64,000 nt of DNA. Origin: Ligula intestinalis. Its lineage: Eukaryota > Platyhelminthes > Cestoda > Diphyllobothriidea > Diphyllobothriidae. Shown here one piece after another: positions 42,756 to 55,200 of this stretch. Under the pieces are notes generated by a model. The model made no database searches, was not told the origin of the DNA, and worked only from the letters and a program-made list of their open reading frames with translations. Position numbers and translations under genes: made by a program. The stretch's first letter is position 1; each line of letters opens with the position of its first letter. Location: positions 12,781,683-12,845,682 of the forward strand of contig JAYGXS010000006.1 of NCBI GenBank assembly GCA_036362985.1, written 5' to 3'.

Positions 42756-42820
42756 AAAATTGTGTTCTAAACAATAAAATTGTTGCCGAAAATAGGTACA
42801 TCATAGTGCGTCCGTGGGTG

Positions 42821-43240
42821 TTATGTTGGAGAATACACCGAGACGATAGAGATGTTCGGAAAATGACCCTTTAGCCGAACGTAAGCTATTCGGTTATTGA
42901 TTGGTCCACATTCCGATAGTTCATGGTTTGCTTTATCCGAGAGGTCAATAGCCACTTCAAATTTACTAGAAGAGTCGCGTTTGCCGCTCTGATACAGGAT
43001 GAGATGAACATTTTCTCCTGGAAATACTATTTCTCGGGGGACTGAGTAGGAGTTTCGGACATCCACGTGGTATTTATGGAGGCTGCACCCCCTAAGATTG
43101 TAGGTACCAGGTTTCAAATTTTTGCATATTCCAGCATCAATTATCAGGAGTCCGTTCCCAGGTCCATAGTACTTTCCCGCACCACTCTACAAGGGTTTCT
43201 GAACGCGTCGAATCCCACGGCCACCGTAAAATGTATCGCA
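42821..43240 (-). pseudogene. RTE-type endonuclease fragment
   Basis: Minus strand: FEVAIDLSDKANHEL...GPINNRIAYVRLKGHFPNISIVSVYSPT is the middle of an APE endonuclease of RTE type. Upstream, SETLVEWCGKVLWTWERT lies in another frame. Truncated both ends. Different subfamily from the 21-24 kb element. Confidence 0.7.
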
Positions 43241-43660
43241 ATACTGTGATTGGACATTTATATGAGGCTGTTTGAATTGATTGTCGAGGTTGACTTATTT
43301 GGCACTGTGACTCATGAACATAACCACAAGTCATTGGTGACAAGCAAACATTTTTAGTGGCGGTTTGCGCTCGCCATGTCACAATGCTGTCATTGGGCTT
43401 GACCTCAGCCCTCTGTGCCTGGTAAAACAGTCTTTGCTGGCCTGTGACGGCTTACTCGACGGGGCCAATAGCCAGATTATTTCGTAGCTTACCTTCGCTA
43501 AAGGCCGCTCCACCATCCGCAACATGTGGGTGCGGCAGGCACCCAGCAGCTATGCTGACGAGCAACCACCTTCCCGACCATAGCATCTCTCAAAAGCCTG
43601 TTTAGGCTAAGGAAAGACGGGCATCTTAAACCGGCTGCATCTAGTCACAAGCAATTATCA
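43241..43660. other. No recognisable gene
   Basis: Nothing identifiable on either strand. Confidence 0.35.
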
Positions 43661-43671
43661 ATTTTGCAAGT

Positions 43672-44100
43672 GCTTATCGCAGGGGGTTAAGTGAGTTAAA
43701 CCCAGGCAACTGCGGTCCTCAGACGATGGTTACTTAGAAGAGAAGAATTCGGTAAAGGCCAGAGTAAAAGGAAGGGTGCATTGTGTACACAGAGGAAAGG
43801 AGAATAGATGGAAGAAGTCTGACTTGGGAGAGACGACCGCTCAGGAGACTGACCGGGTCCAAAGTGCCAGTTTTAGAGCAGTCAGACCACTAGGCAGGGA
43901 GAGAGAGAGAGAGAGCGTTCAGTGGCTAGGTAGGCCCGTGACTGGTTGGACACTATGTGGGTAGAAATTTACGTGGGCAGCCTGTGTCTCGCGCGCCAGT
44001 AAGTTTGGCAGCCGACACGACCTTGAGATCTAGACGGATTGAGGTCACGACAGGAAGGCCAAGCATCGGGCAGGCAATGACCACTACATGCTCTACACGA
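43672..44100 (+). repeat. Dispersed repeat A, copy 2
   Basis: Matches 3122-3500. It carries a (GA)n run at 43901-43914. No ORF with similarity. Confidence 0.6.
43901..43914. repeat. (GA)n microsatellite
   Basis: Seven repeats of ga inside repeat A copy 2. Confidence 0.85.
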
Positions 44101-45121
44101 ACAACATACTACTTCTAAATAGGAAAAGTCCTGAAGTGGCTCTGCAGTCCGACTCCCTCCTAACACGCGACGCCATAGACGCCTGCATTAGAAGGCTAGT
44201 CGCAATTAGTAGGTTGACTTAAATCTGTCTGGATACAGACCTAAATATGGTGACTGGCGTCAGGCCGACACTTCGAACCCGACCCGACTAGGGATTTGAC
44301 CGCACTCGTCTGAGAGTCAAACCTTCTCCTATCTATTGTCTATTTCTTTTGTAGAGTACAAGCCTTTCCTACCACTCTGGACTCTCACCTCTTCGTTTCC
44401 TACGGAATCGGGCCTAGAAGATCTTAGTGACATTGGCGAACCTTGTTAATCTTAATTGAGCGATAACAAGCTTTGACTGCCAGACTACACGTCCATGCTC
44501 TAGGGCGTCTTGGTCCAAAGTTCTGTCTTGATTCCAGTCACCGCATTGAGGTCTATGTCCAGACTGATTGAGTGCAACCTACCAATTAAGTGTAGTCTAC
44601 TAACGCGGGCATCTCATTGGACGGATTGAGGTCAAGCTACTTTGATTGGAGGCACGGTGCGCACCATCGCTGGCAGTGAGGTTTCGCGCGTCAGTTTACG
44701 CCTGGCCCCAGAGGCACGCCGAGAACTTCCTTCGCACGAGGTCCTATGCTCTGAGTGACCGCGTCTGGGGCATCATGCGTTAGGAGGGAGTTGGGCTGCA
44801 GAATGACTACAGTCCTGCCAAGTTATGGGCAGATATGTGGGCCCACAATAATGCGAGTGGTTATAAAGAATGAAATGCTTCAACCGTACCCGGGTTTGGG
44901 GATAACGACTTAAGCTACTAAGCCAAAGATCTTAGCATTTCCTGGGGATTCAAAAGGGTGTCAGATTTATCAATGCGAGGAACTGTTCCACAGAAACGGC
45001 CGGAGAACGATAATAAAGACAAAGGAGCAGGGAACATGCTATTGAGGATAAACGTGAACAAACGGGTTCAGATCATAGAGACGGTAAGTAGCAGTTATGT
45101 CCTAGCCAGTGTAAACGATCT
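44101..45121. other. Intergenic, downstream of GTPBP1
   Basis: No coding similarity seen. The phrase gattgaggtca recurs (44037, 44622), suggesting older degenerate repeats. Confidence 0.35.
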
Positions 45122-45127
45122 TTTATT
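45122..45127 (-). terminator. Candidate GTPBP1 polyadenylation signal
   Basis: TTTATT on the plus strand gives AATAAA on the minus strand, about 540 bp after the stop codon. The nearest such hexamer I noticed. Confidence 0.35.
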
Positions 45128-45664
45128 TCTTACATTTGACCCCGAAGTCGCATTTCAAAATAGACGGAAAAACGCACTTCACGGAAGCGACAAACTGCGT
45201 CTACCTAACTCACGCCTTACGAGTCAAGCTACGAAACACGCCTAGCGCAGAAGCTAAACATAATTTGCTTAATTGTTATCACCGGGTCGCAGAAGCACTT
45301 GTTGCATCGCTGCCTCTACCCAGCTTCATGGCGTAAAGGGAAAAAAACAAAGCATGGAGCATGAAAGGGTGTATGTATAAGCAGGCATTTAAATATGTCA
45401 GCTCTCACAAGCGCTGCGACATCACACCTGTAAAACCAAAAAACAACATTTTGGCGAGAGAGGGGGAGAAGCATCTTTTCGGTATGAAATGATACAAAAG
45501 ACGGAAGGGGGACAAAGCAAAACACTGTTTCTGCTAAATGAAAAACAGAGATAACACTTTGGCGCGGCTGCCTTTAAGTGAGGAACCTCCCGGCTTCGGG
45601 CGCCAACTTCTGGAGGGATGGGATGGGATAAGATAAGGAAGGGACAGATGGAGGGAGATGACGA

Positions 45665-46213
45665 TTATGTGTTGCTGGCAGTGGCGGTGGCGGTTAGGGG
45701 AGCTGGGGTCCGAGACACTGTAGGCGGCGCGGTACGTAACTGCGAAGCCGCTGCGGCCTCCACATCATGGGGGATGGACTGGGAGTCAGCAGCAGCAGCT
45801 CCAGCTCCAGCGAAGGACGACTGCTTTGGCTGCGATGACGCAGTCGCTTGGTCCGGCGCCCCTCGGCGGGCTCGAGCTCCACCAACGGGGGGTGGGGGGA
45901 TTGACTGGTAGGGGACAGTTTCGGTGACAGTGCCCACGGCTTTGGTCTTACCCTCCCGGAAAACCAAACGCACGCCCTTTCGCAGGTACTCTGGGTGTTT
46001 GATGAACTGAAAGCGTACCTCAGCCTTGTCCCCGGTGCGTAGGTGCTCCTTGCCCATTATAGCGAGAATGGTGGCCGTCTGGCGGACGGGTCCTGCATGC
46101 ACCATGGCCTGGTAGCCCACACTTATAGTAGTTGGATGATGCAGAATGAGCACTGTGGCCTGAAATTCCATGCATCCGTAGGCCTGCAAGCTGCGAGCTG
46201 CCAAGATCATGCC
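45665..46213 (-). CDS. GTPBP1: GTPBP1 last exon: domain 3 and C-terminal tail
   Basis: [21 protein letters not shown]...VRQTATIL, then [20 protein letters not shown] and [15 protein letters not shown], all near-identical to family domain 3. The tail [17 protein letters not shown] to TATATASNT* is low complexity. Acceptor tttgcag. Stop TAA at 45665-45667. Confidence 0.95.
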   Translation of the reverse strand, partial: GMILAARSLQAYGCMEFQATVLILHHPTTISVGYQAMVHAGPVRQTATILAIMGKEHLRTGDKAEVRFQFIKHPEYLRKGVRLVFREGKTKAVGTVTETVPYQSIPPPPVGGARARRGAPDQATASSQPKQSSFAGAGAAAADSQSIPHDVEAAAASQLRTAPPTVSRTPAPLTATATASNT

Positions 46214-49200
46214 CTGCAAAAAGTGCATAGGAAAAGGTGGTTAGCAGAAAGTTTCTCAGCCTGGCATTATACAGTCGCTTCTAAACGTCCCTGGTGTGCT
46301 CTGAAGAAGACAAAATAATTGTTTTGAAAGATGCAGCACACATACAGTGATGCTGAAGCCTTTTAAAATCTTCGTGAGGGGTTTCAGGCTGTTCATCTCT
46401 AGCTGGTAAAATAACTGGGTCAGATTTGCGTGTAAGTTGGAAAATAAGTTGTAACAGGAGGGAACACTGCCCTATGAAAGAATACTGTCAACCCTCAACT
46501 TATTTATCCTTTCCTATAGACAACTACGAGAGGATCTCATACGAACCTTCCGCATTATGAATGGCCTGGATATTTTTTGTCCCTGATGATTATTTACCCA
46601 AGCTAGCACGCCCACTTTGCGCGGTCATCCCCTTAAACCACGTCCCGGCAAAACAAGGATCAATGCACGTTAACTATTCTTCAGTAACAGAGTGGTTGCA
46701 GCGGGGAACGCTCTACCCGAAGAGGTTGCCTTTTCTCCCGTGTGAACACATTTAAAACCAAAGTGGACATGGATCAAATGTTGTACTCTCCAATGTAAAT
46801 ATGACTCGTGAGGGAGAATATAACACACACTTATTACACTCGTGATAAGCAAGAAGACTCCACCAGCTTTTTTCTTGCAAGCATGCAATCAAAGTAGTTT
46901 TTTTCATATTTCTTTTATATCTATGCATTTTTTAGCCACATTGTTACCAACACGGTAGTCAAAGGCATTCACCTACCTTTCCTTTAATAACTGGTACTGA
47001 CACCCGAGAAGAATACCTGTAGCGGTCTAAGTAGTGGCTGTGCCTAGATCACTACAATTATCAGATCGAATCCCAGGTTGGAGGGAAAAGGCAAGAGTCA
47101 CCAGAATGGGGGTTTTATTGTGTACAGAACCCTAAGTTGCTGCCCGAGGGGATGTCACCTATAAAGGCCCCCTGCTGCGTGGCCGCAGCTTGTCGTGTTC
47201 GAGTGGCACTAAGGCAGGCATGCTTATTTGGACGCGCGTGTGTGCGTGTATGCGTGGGTGTGGAGCACGTGTGTGAGTGAATATCGGTCAAGTGGTCTTC
47301 AGGTCAGTAAGTGAAACAGCCGCCTGCAAAGACAAATGACTTTGGAGCCCGCGGGCCTTAGACAACGAAGGGCGGATAGGCATTGTGGCTGTCCGCCACA
47401 GCTCCCGTTATTCTCAGCAGACTACGCAGTGGCGCGTTTAGATGTGGCGGACGGTGGAAAGATCTTCAGTGACAGTGCTATAAGGGCTGGCGTCGCACTA
47501 GCCGACTATCTTATGAAACGAGAAGTAAAGCCCAATGACAGGACTGCGACATGGTGACTGTAAAGCCTCTTCAATAAGTTTGATTGCCCTTTTATGCTGT
47601 TCTTAAGCCAACACGCTAGAGGATACAAGCTCGGCTGTTAGGTATGCGCCTGTATGGCAAATCCTAGAGAAATCGCATAAATTTGTCGAGGAGAGCGTCG
47701 AAGACCGTTTTGAAAAATATCAGATGAACATAAAACACCCACTATATTAATGCGCACGGGATTCCCGCAGAAAGGCATTGCCGAAAAAATATGGAGCCAA
47801 GATAGTCAGTAATAATTATTTTGTGGCCGTCGGTCAACCGTTCGGTACATGTAAGTTTTCATGAAATGTTAGCCGGAAACCTTAATAGCGTTTTTTCGAT
47901 TCGAAAAGGCACATTGAGTAGGGTTATAATAATAATAATTGTAAAGATCGAAAGATAAATTAACGAGTATGCACTTGCTTTCGATAAATTCTCCTCAGCC
48001 CTGTCCATTTATTTGGTAATGAAATAAATAAACTGTGCTGATTGGTGGGAAGATGTAAAGTTGTTGTTGTCAGAGTCGGTGGGGGAAGATGGCATGGAGG
48101 TTAATTGATTTCATTACCATATCAATAAAAAGGCCTAAGGATAATTTATCGAAGGCAAACGCATACTCGCCAATTTATATTTTGATAGTTACAATGAGAA
48201 TTTTCGCAAAATTAATTATTATGTAGCATAATTCCAAGAAACTTCAGTTACGCCAGGATGTCAGCTTTTGAACACACTTCGTTCCACCGTCTCGATAAAA
48301 ATTAAAAGTTAAGGGGTATGAAATTTTCCATGGACTGTTGATGCCTTTATAAATCCAACTATATTGTATAGAAAAACATGCGCGGAAATATTCCTTATTA
48401 CACCCATTTGACGGAAAAGTACTTTTTCAAAATTTAATGCTTGAAAAGAATTATCCACCAGTGTTTAAAAAACGTATTTCAATTCCCGAATGATTTTGAA
48501 TTCAACCTGCCATTAAATCTGCATTCAGGGCCGCCAAAATACATGGTATAAATATTCTGCCTAAGAAAAACTATACATTGGTTTACATTGTTGGGAAGAT
48601 GCCGTATAGTGCGCATCCAATGTTGCGATGAATGCAGACCATGTGGTATACGTTATAAGCACCACTTATAAATGTACATATAAGATGATTTATGAATGGA
48701 CATTTCAAGGCCTTTAAAAGTGCCATATTAAAAAATGTTTGCTGCCGAAAGATACCCTTTGTTCAAGCAAAAAGATTGTGAAGACGAATTTTGCTACTAA
48801 AGGTGGGATAGAAAGAATATTTTGTGTCAGGTTTCTATGGAATATATTCGAAGGGCACCCAAAATCAACGGATACGTTTGAGAAGCTCGTTCAAACGTAG
48901 GCGTCATCACGCGACTGAAAATGCTAGATATCGGCGTCGCAAGATAATAAATATTACGACCGTACTTAGTCCTTGCGAAACGTAAACAAATTAATTAATT
49001 AAATTCAATTGACATTTCCTGAGGTAGTACATGTAATGTAACCCAGGAGGACCTAAGAACGGAATCCTGATTTGTTTGGCCATGACGCTCAATTATTTTT
49101 AGTTAAACAAACAGCCCATACACAGTTAATGAAATCAGCCATAGGCGAAGTCAAGTGGCCTCCCGAAACAGTGGTGTCACAGTCTGTCGAGCTGCAGCCT

Positions 49201-52200
49201 GTACCTCAAAGTTATAAATGGACGACCATACACGATTATCAGATCAGTGAGTGAGCCCCCAAGCTGAAGTTGCCCTCTACACTTCCGTAGGTCAAATCAG
49301 ATGCTCACTAGGCAGACAAACGGTGAATTACGACCGTCATTTCCGATGATGTGCACCGTGGGCCCTACTGTTGTAACGGTAGCCAAGGCCGAGATGTCAC
49401 AGCTTAATTACGCCTCTTGTGAGTCCCCCAAGGAAGAACAGCACAAGAAGAGTGCAAGAGCAGGTCTTTGAGTGTAATAGGTACAACATATTTAGGACAG
49501 CAAACGCGTGCAACACGATGCCCATCGAGCCAATCAGCTTCTCTACTGATGTAGGCGTCGGTACGATTGGCTGGTGACTCAAGGCTGACTGTAACGCATT
49601 TTAAATTACTGATTGATTGCCTGTCAGTATGATTCACCGCCTGTAGGCCGATCAATAGCCTGCCGTGAGCGCGGATGCTGCCTGTATGCTAGTTGCCTGT
49701 TAGCTGGCACCTAACACTTCCCTTCTTTGAGACAAATCGTAAGATTTGAGTTGCGCGTCCACCGTGGGCCCTACAGTACGTTTGACGCAGGGAGGGTGAC
49801 CTGTGCGGGATTAGTTTACAGTGGCAGTAGACTTGCGCAGCACTAACCACACTCTTCTTCCTCACCCTGCTGGGCTCGGTGTCATGACCACGTCAAAAGG
49901 ACCACTGGCGCAATGAATCAAAGTAGCCTAGGGTGGCGTGAGCCTGCGCTCACATGTGTCAACATACTACCCTATTGGAGTATTCCGGCAGACACTGGCA
50001 ACCGTGATATAGCTATTTCCAGAGGAACAGATCGGCGCACAAGCGAATAATAATACTACCCTATACGTAGCATTTTTGATGGGTGCGCACGCCAAACCGT
50101 GCCTTGACGTGATCTGACCCCAGAACGGGCCACGCGGTAGATGAGCAGGGAGTTACGCGGTATTGTTATCTTTGGCTGAGCGAATTTGAAATTCTCCACG
50201 TTCTTCAGTGAAATCTTGTCTGACCTAAATGTGATTGTTTCCCTTCTTACGAAAGCTGTTTCCCTTCCTCTGAGCTACGTGCCCGTGAATGTCAACCTCC
50301 AATAATGCGGGTCGCCCTCCCCAATTGACTCTTTTCCAGTCAAATGCACACCGGTGCCAAAACGAACACCCCACCCTCAGGCCCCGTTCGGCTCCGTTGC
50401 TTTTAATCACTCTTCTCATAATGTTGTCGGCCCCCTGCTGCTTCCAGAGACAGTTGTTTCGACTAGCGGAGATGAAGACCCATGAGGTGACTTTGTGGTA
50501 AAGAGCTAACTGTCCATCTCTTTTTTGATATGCAGTTGTGGCACTTGGTTGATCGGAACAATCGTGACACAGGTAGCCGCGGCTGCTCAGAGAACCACTC
50601 GAACAAGCCCCCCCCCCTGCTAACACATTATGGGCCTCTGTACACAATCCCCACATTGAGCTGATGTTTCAAGTCAATGGAATGCCACGTGAACGGACTG
50701 CTGAAGTCATATAAAAGCAGTGGTCGCTCCTTCTCGGACACACGCGCTCGCTCAAGACTGATCTTACCCTGCGGAGCGGTATTGAACGTGCGTTGTTCCC
50801 ATGCCTAGAGTCAGGCGATTTGGCCGACTCCCTGTGTTCTTGACTGCGTGCGTCCATCGTTGAGGTTTGTACTTCGTTTATCCTTTACTATTGGTCTAAT
50901 AGTACCGTACCACGTTGGTAGTTGTTATCTTTGGTGTTTGACGTACGCGTTACTGCTGGATACAGAGTCGGAGGAGGCAAGGAACACCAACCATGAACAC
51001 TAAGACGGCATGAAGCAATGCAGGCGAAGAGAGCGTTTATTTTTCAAAGCCAAAGACTTGCTCCGATAATTAACTTGGAGGCGAGTTGTGGGCGGAAGTG
51101 ACTACAAACTGAGCTCATAGGTTTTGTGAGTCGATTATACACAGGGCAGACCACCTGTAGAAAGATTTGGAGCAAAGTATTTAGAAGTCAGTTTTTTTGG
51201 CAAACAAATGTTTTCAGAAACTCTTTATCAGACCAAACATTTGCAAGGGAAATAAAGGCTGTACAAAACAATTAAACTTTGATTAGGTAGAAAAATCAAT
51301 AACTATTTAACACGGGTGCTGATTGGCCAACGTGGACTATTTCAATTTGCGCATGAAGCCATGTCAGCGTGTTGGTTGAGGGACTGTCGCCAGTTTATAG
51401 GGGCGAAATCCTATCGCTACCTGGTGTCGGTTTCGGCCATGGATGTGACAGAGCTTGTGTCAGAGTCTTCTGACAACACAGCACTGGATTTGCTAGCCTT
51501 ATAGCTACTGCCTTGGCTGTTGCAAGCATCCGTTGACGTAGGCCTTTTGAAAAATTAGATGGTGTCCTGTAGACCACCTGAAAGACTTCGTTAGTATCGA
51601 CTCGATGGTTCGTATCGACTAGATGTGCGAGAATAGCACTCGAGATCGATCTAGTTTCACCTTTACTTAGCCAGGTCGGTATGTGCTCACGTACCCTCTT
51701 TTCGAGACGCCTTGTTGTACGGCCGATGTATCCCGCTCCACAGGAGCAAGTGAAAGAGTAAATGCACATTGATGTGGCCTTCAAAGGGAGTCTGTCTTTA
51801 CCTCCCAATCGTAGGAGGGGATAGTTCGTGAAGAGCACCCGTAAGTTCGCCGCCGGGAAAGCGTTTGTGATTGCAATCCACAAGCGTCGTCTGACCAGCT
51901 CGCTGGTTGCATCGCCTAAGAAAGGCAGTCTTATGAACAGGTCTTTCTTTTCTGCAGTTAAGGTGACAGGCTTTTTGGCACGTTCACCAATATTTCTGCG
52001 GATGAACCTTTCCGGGTATCCATTTTCAATTAGTGTATGCAGGAACATTGCCTACGGAACCTACCCCTACTGCTTTTAGACAGAAATAAAGATAACGAGA
52101 GAGAGAGAAAGAAAGCACTTACGCGACGCAGTTGGCTGCCTTTGGGTCTTTTCAGCGCGAATGACGCAGCCTGGCCACCGTGCACCTCATTTACGGCTAG

Positions 52201-55200
52201 TCTCTTCCGCTGGATGCTCTTTATCGGCACTGGTACGAACTGACCCGAGGTATCTGGGCCCAGGAGAAGGACGTCATTCACTCGGATGATACCACCCAGG
52301 CAGGTGCCGGAAACGACAGAACCCACGCCGGGCACGGTGAAGAGCTCGTCGATCTGAAATTCAGCCGGATCCTCCAGACGAGAGGGCGAACGAGGCGAGA
52401 GGAGGTTGAGGAAGGAGGTTAGCAAGTCCAGGTTGGAGCCCGTAACGTTGGACACCAGAAAGACTGGGCACATGCGTTCGGAAGTGAAGTTAATGGCAGA
52501 ACAGATGACGTCATCCCTGTCAGGCGAGAGGAGGAACTTTAATTTTTAACAAATCAAGACCAGCAAATGCAACAAGAATAGGAAAGGTTAGGAGGACTGC
52601 GGTTCACATACTGAGAGCTGCGGGAGGATTACTCAGTGTTTTTAGGCAATGTTTGTCTCAACACTGCAGACTACCTGTCCTGCTGCGATTTCAAAGGCGC
52701 TTGATTCCCCCTTTTCGAGTCAATTTTCACAAGTAGTCCAGTATGAATATATTTTTATTTGGGTCGACCAGTGGTACCAAAAACATGCAATCAGAAACTA
52801 ATTTCGCATAGTAATAAACATAATTTGCGCTAAACGGTCCCCTGTTGTGGAGAGGATGGATTATGTGTCGATTAGGGCGCCTCCCCCGACCTCCAGTCTT
52901 TTTGATTTGATCATGACGCTGGGGGGGGGGGGAGGGGGGAGGGAGGAGAGTGCGGTAGAAGCGGCGCAAGTCTACTATAATTATGAACTAAATCACTCGC
53001 AAGTCACAGCCCCTGTATCATCATGCTGTGGGGCCCACGATGGACATCGCCAGAAACGGCGGACAAATGGTCATATGTCGATTTTACGGCTACTTACTGC
53101 ATGCAGACACCAATCACAAATGATAGAACGAAGCACCCGTAAACAGGATTTTGCGAAATTGATAAGTTAACTGAATAAGAGGATAACTGGCATATTTCCT
53201 TGGGGCCAAGCATATTGCATGGAGGAGGCGAAACAAAGCTAGAAAGCGTCGGACGTGACACAGGGCCAAATTGCTGACTTCAGAAATCGCACTGGGTGCT
53301 CCCCTTCAAAGCTACCTTACAACTGTGCGAAGTAATCGATAGTCCCGCCTTAAAGATCCGCAAGGCAAGTCATCTTAATGTGGGCGATTGTTATGTTATG
53401 ATCACAGGAGAGGGCCTCCCGCAGTTAGAAGATCGACCAAAAACGAAAGACGCCTGAAATAGTTCGCGGTTTACTTTAGTCTTGGGGGCAGAGGCCATGT
53501 TCAAGTGAGGAAATCCAGCAGCCAGGGAGCGTTTTACTGTGAGGCACCGGTCAACCGCCCTAACACCAGGTTATCGAGAAAATGGCGTCTGCTCGACGAG
53601 GGGGTATTAAAACGGATAGCCTATCCGTCACTTATCAACGATTCTTCAAAGTACTAAGGCGAACAAGTAGTTGTTGGCGTCGACTATGCGTAAAAGGACC
53701 GTATCAGTTCAAATTGTACGTTTCAGCAGGAAATTGCACAAAACGTCCCCCGCACGGGAACCACAAAAACAGGAAATATCTAAGGTCATACAGTCAGTGA
53801 GAAACAGTAAAGTAGGTCAGAAAACGGAGGGAGTACCGGGTATGCGGCTGTGTTACTACATTGGTGTCTCACAGCTAGTGATCGGACCATGTAGCCCGCA
53901 GTCTGTCTGTTAGTCTTGCTGCAGGCAACCTGCATGTTCACAAGTGAATGATAGTACAAAGTTCCTCAACCGGTTATCCAGTCCGACCAATAAGCAGTGA
54001 TGATAGCATCAGGTTTGGGAGTGAATCAACATGAATGATATCTGTGACCTAGCCCTACAAAACGCACGGAGCATCTCCAGGGGGTGATAGTGCAAAATTT
54101 GCATTCCATTCTCAAGGGGTGGAGAAAGCGTTCAACAATAACAGCAACAACAACCGGTAAATGCAAATTCTGGGAGAAGTCGGTCGCGCTTTAATCCCAA
54201 CAGCAATTGTATTAGCCTACACTTTCGGCTTCGTAAAGGACGCCCTCGTCAGAGAAAATGAGAGAACAGCGAGTATTGGCATGCTCCGTAGTCCAATTAC
54301 GAGAAATGGGAGGTGAAGGAATGCGTATTATCCATGATTGTTTGAGTCCACGCGCACGTCGTCTCCCGTATCGTCTCGGTGTGCGTCCTTCATGTGTCTG
54401 GGCACGAGTTGGGCTGTGCTTCTCGGTCGCCCGGCATGTGGAAACTGACAATCTTCATTGGTTTCTATTCTCTTTGAGGTCATTTCACGGAAGCTGCGTA
54501 ACCGAGTGAGGAAGCGCAAAAAAGAAGCGGACGGCACAAGCCACAGAGCGATGTTGCCCACCCGCAACTAGAGTTTCGACTGAAGCCTGGCACCTTAGAA
54601 TGTTGCGCTGACGGGGTACAGGTGTGTAGGGCAACAAAAAATCCCTTCAAAATGCCGTCCCGCACAATCAGCGCGCCAGGTGACTCACGGTTTAGTTGCA
54701 GGGCTATAGTCCACAAGCCTTTATTGGTCTTGCCGAGAGGCCCGACTTCATGCCAAGTCATGACAACAGCTGTAAACCAACCAATTTCGCTAAAATGTAA
54801 GGTACAACCCGCAGTAGACAGTATAATGGGAAAGGTATACGAATCTAGTAGCTCAGGTTAACAATAAATGCACTGACATCCGCTGGTCCGCTGCAAAGCA
54901 TATTTAAATGCAGAGTATATGTAGCTGTCACTATTAGCACAAGGAGCCGGTCAGTTGCAAAATCACACAGGTATTCCTTGTGCCCTGAGGATAAACAGAA
55001 ATGTGCCGGATATTCTTCCGTTTAAATAATTGGCAAAACGGCAACAGTAGCTTATGTAGTCCCCTCATTAAGCCTTACCCTCAGCATGTTTTCCTACGAA
55101 AGCTGGGGTTATAGGGTTTTATGGGTGAAAAATAAGGATATGCAGTTGAATATACTTCAATAACTGCTATATGCAATTTTATTTTATTGTATTTAAAAGT

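Larger units (their letters stand above)
42230..42780 (+). mobile_element. Penelope-like element 3' fragment
   Basis: Contains the GIY-YIG endonuclease ORF (42280-42669) and a 3' end with a hammerhead-like remnant (42722-42755). It is 5' truncated, with no RT. Confidence 0.8.
51190..52060 (-). mobile_element. Penelope-like element, 5' truncated
   Basis: GIY-YIG ORF plus linker from the RT (52048-51395) and a 3' end with a hammerhead-like remnant near 51200. The 5' end is only about 60-75 bp from the GTPBP1 exon donor at 52123, in the same orientation as the gene. Confidence 0.82.
46214..52122 (-). other. GTPBP1 intron 3, 5.9 kb
   Basis: Near its 5' end (high coordinates) is the Penelope-like element at 51.19-52.06 kb. 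A possible tRNA-like SINE lies at 47.03-47.1 kb. From 47.5 to 51.1 kb nothing else is recognised apart from a repeated gtgggccctac (49.35 and 49.76 kb). Confidence 0.5.

Noticed and set aside
45665..45905. Long plus-strand frame 45618-45911 as a gene
   Set aside because: It is the antisense shadow of the low-complexity GTPBP1 tail.
49352..49775. A solo LTR between the two gtgggccctac repeats
   Set aside because: The shared piece is only ~15 bp and there is no TG...CA end or target duplication.
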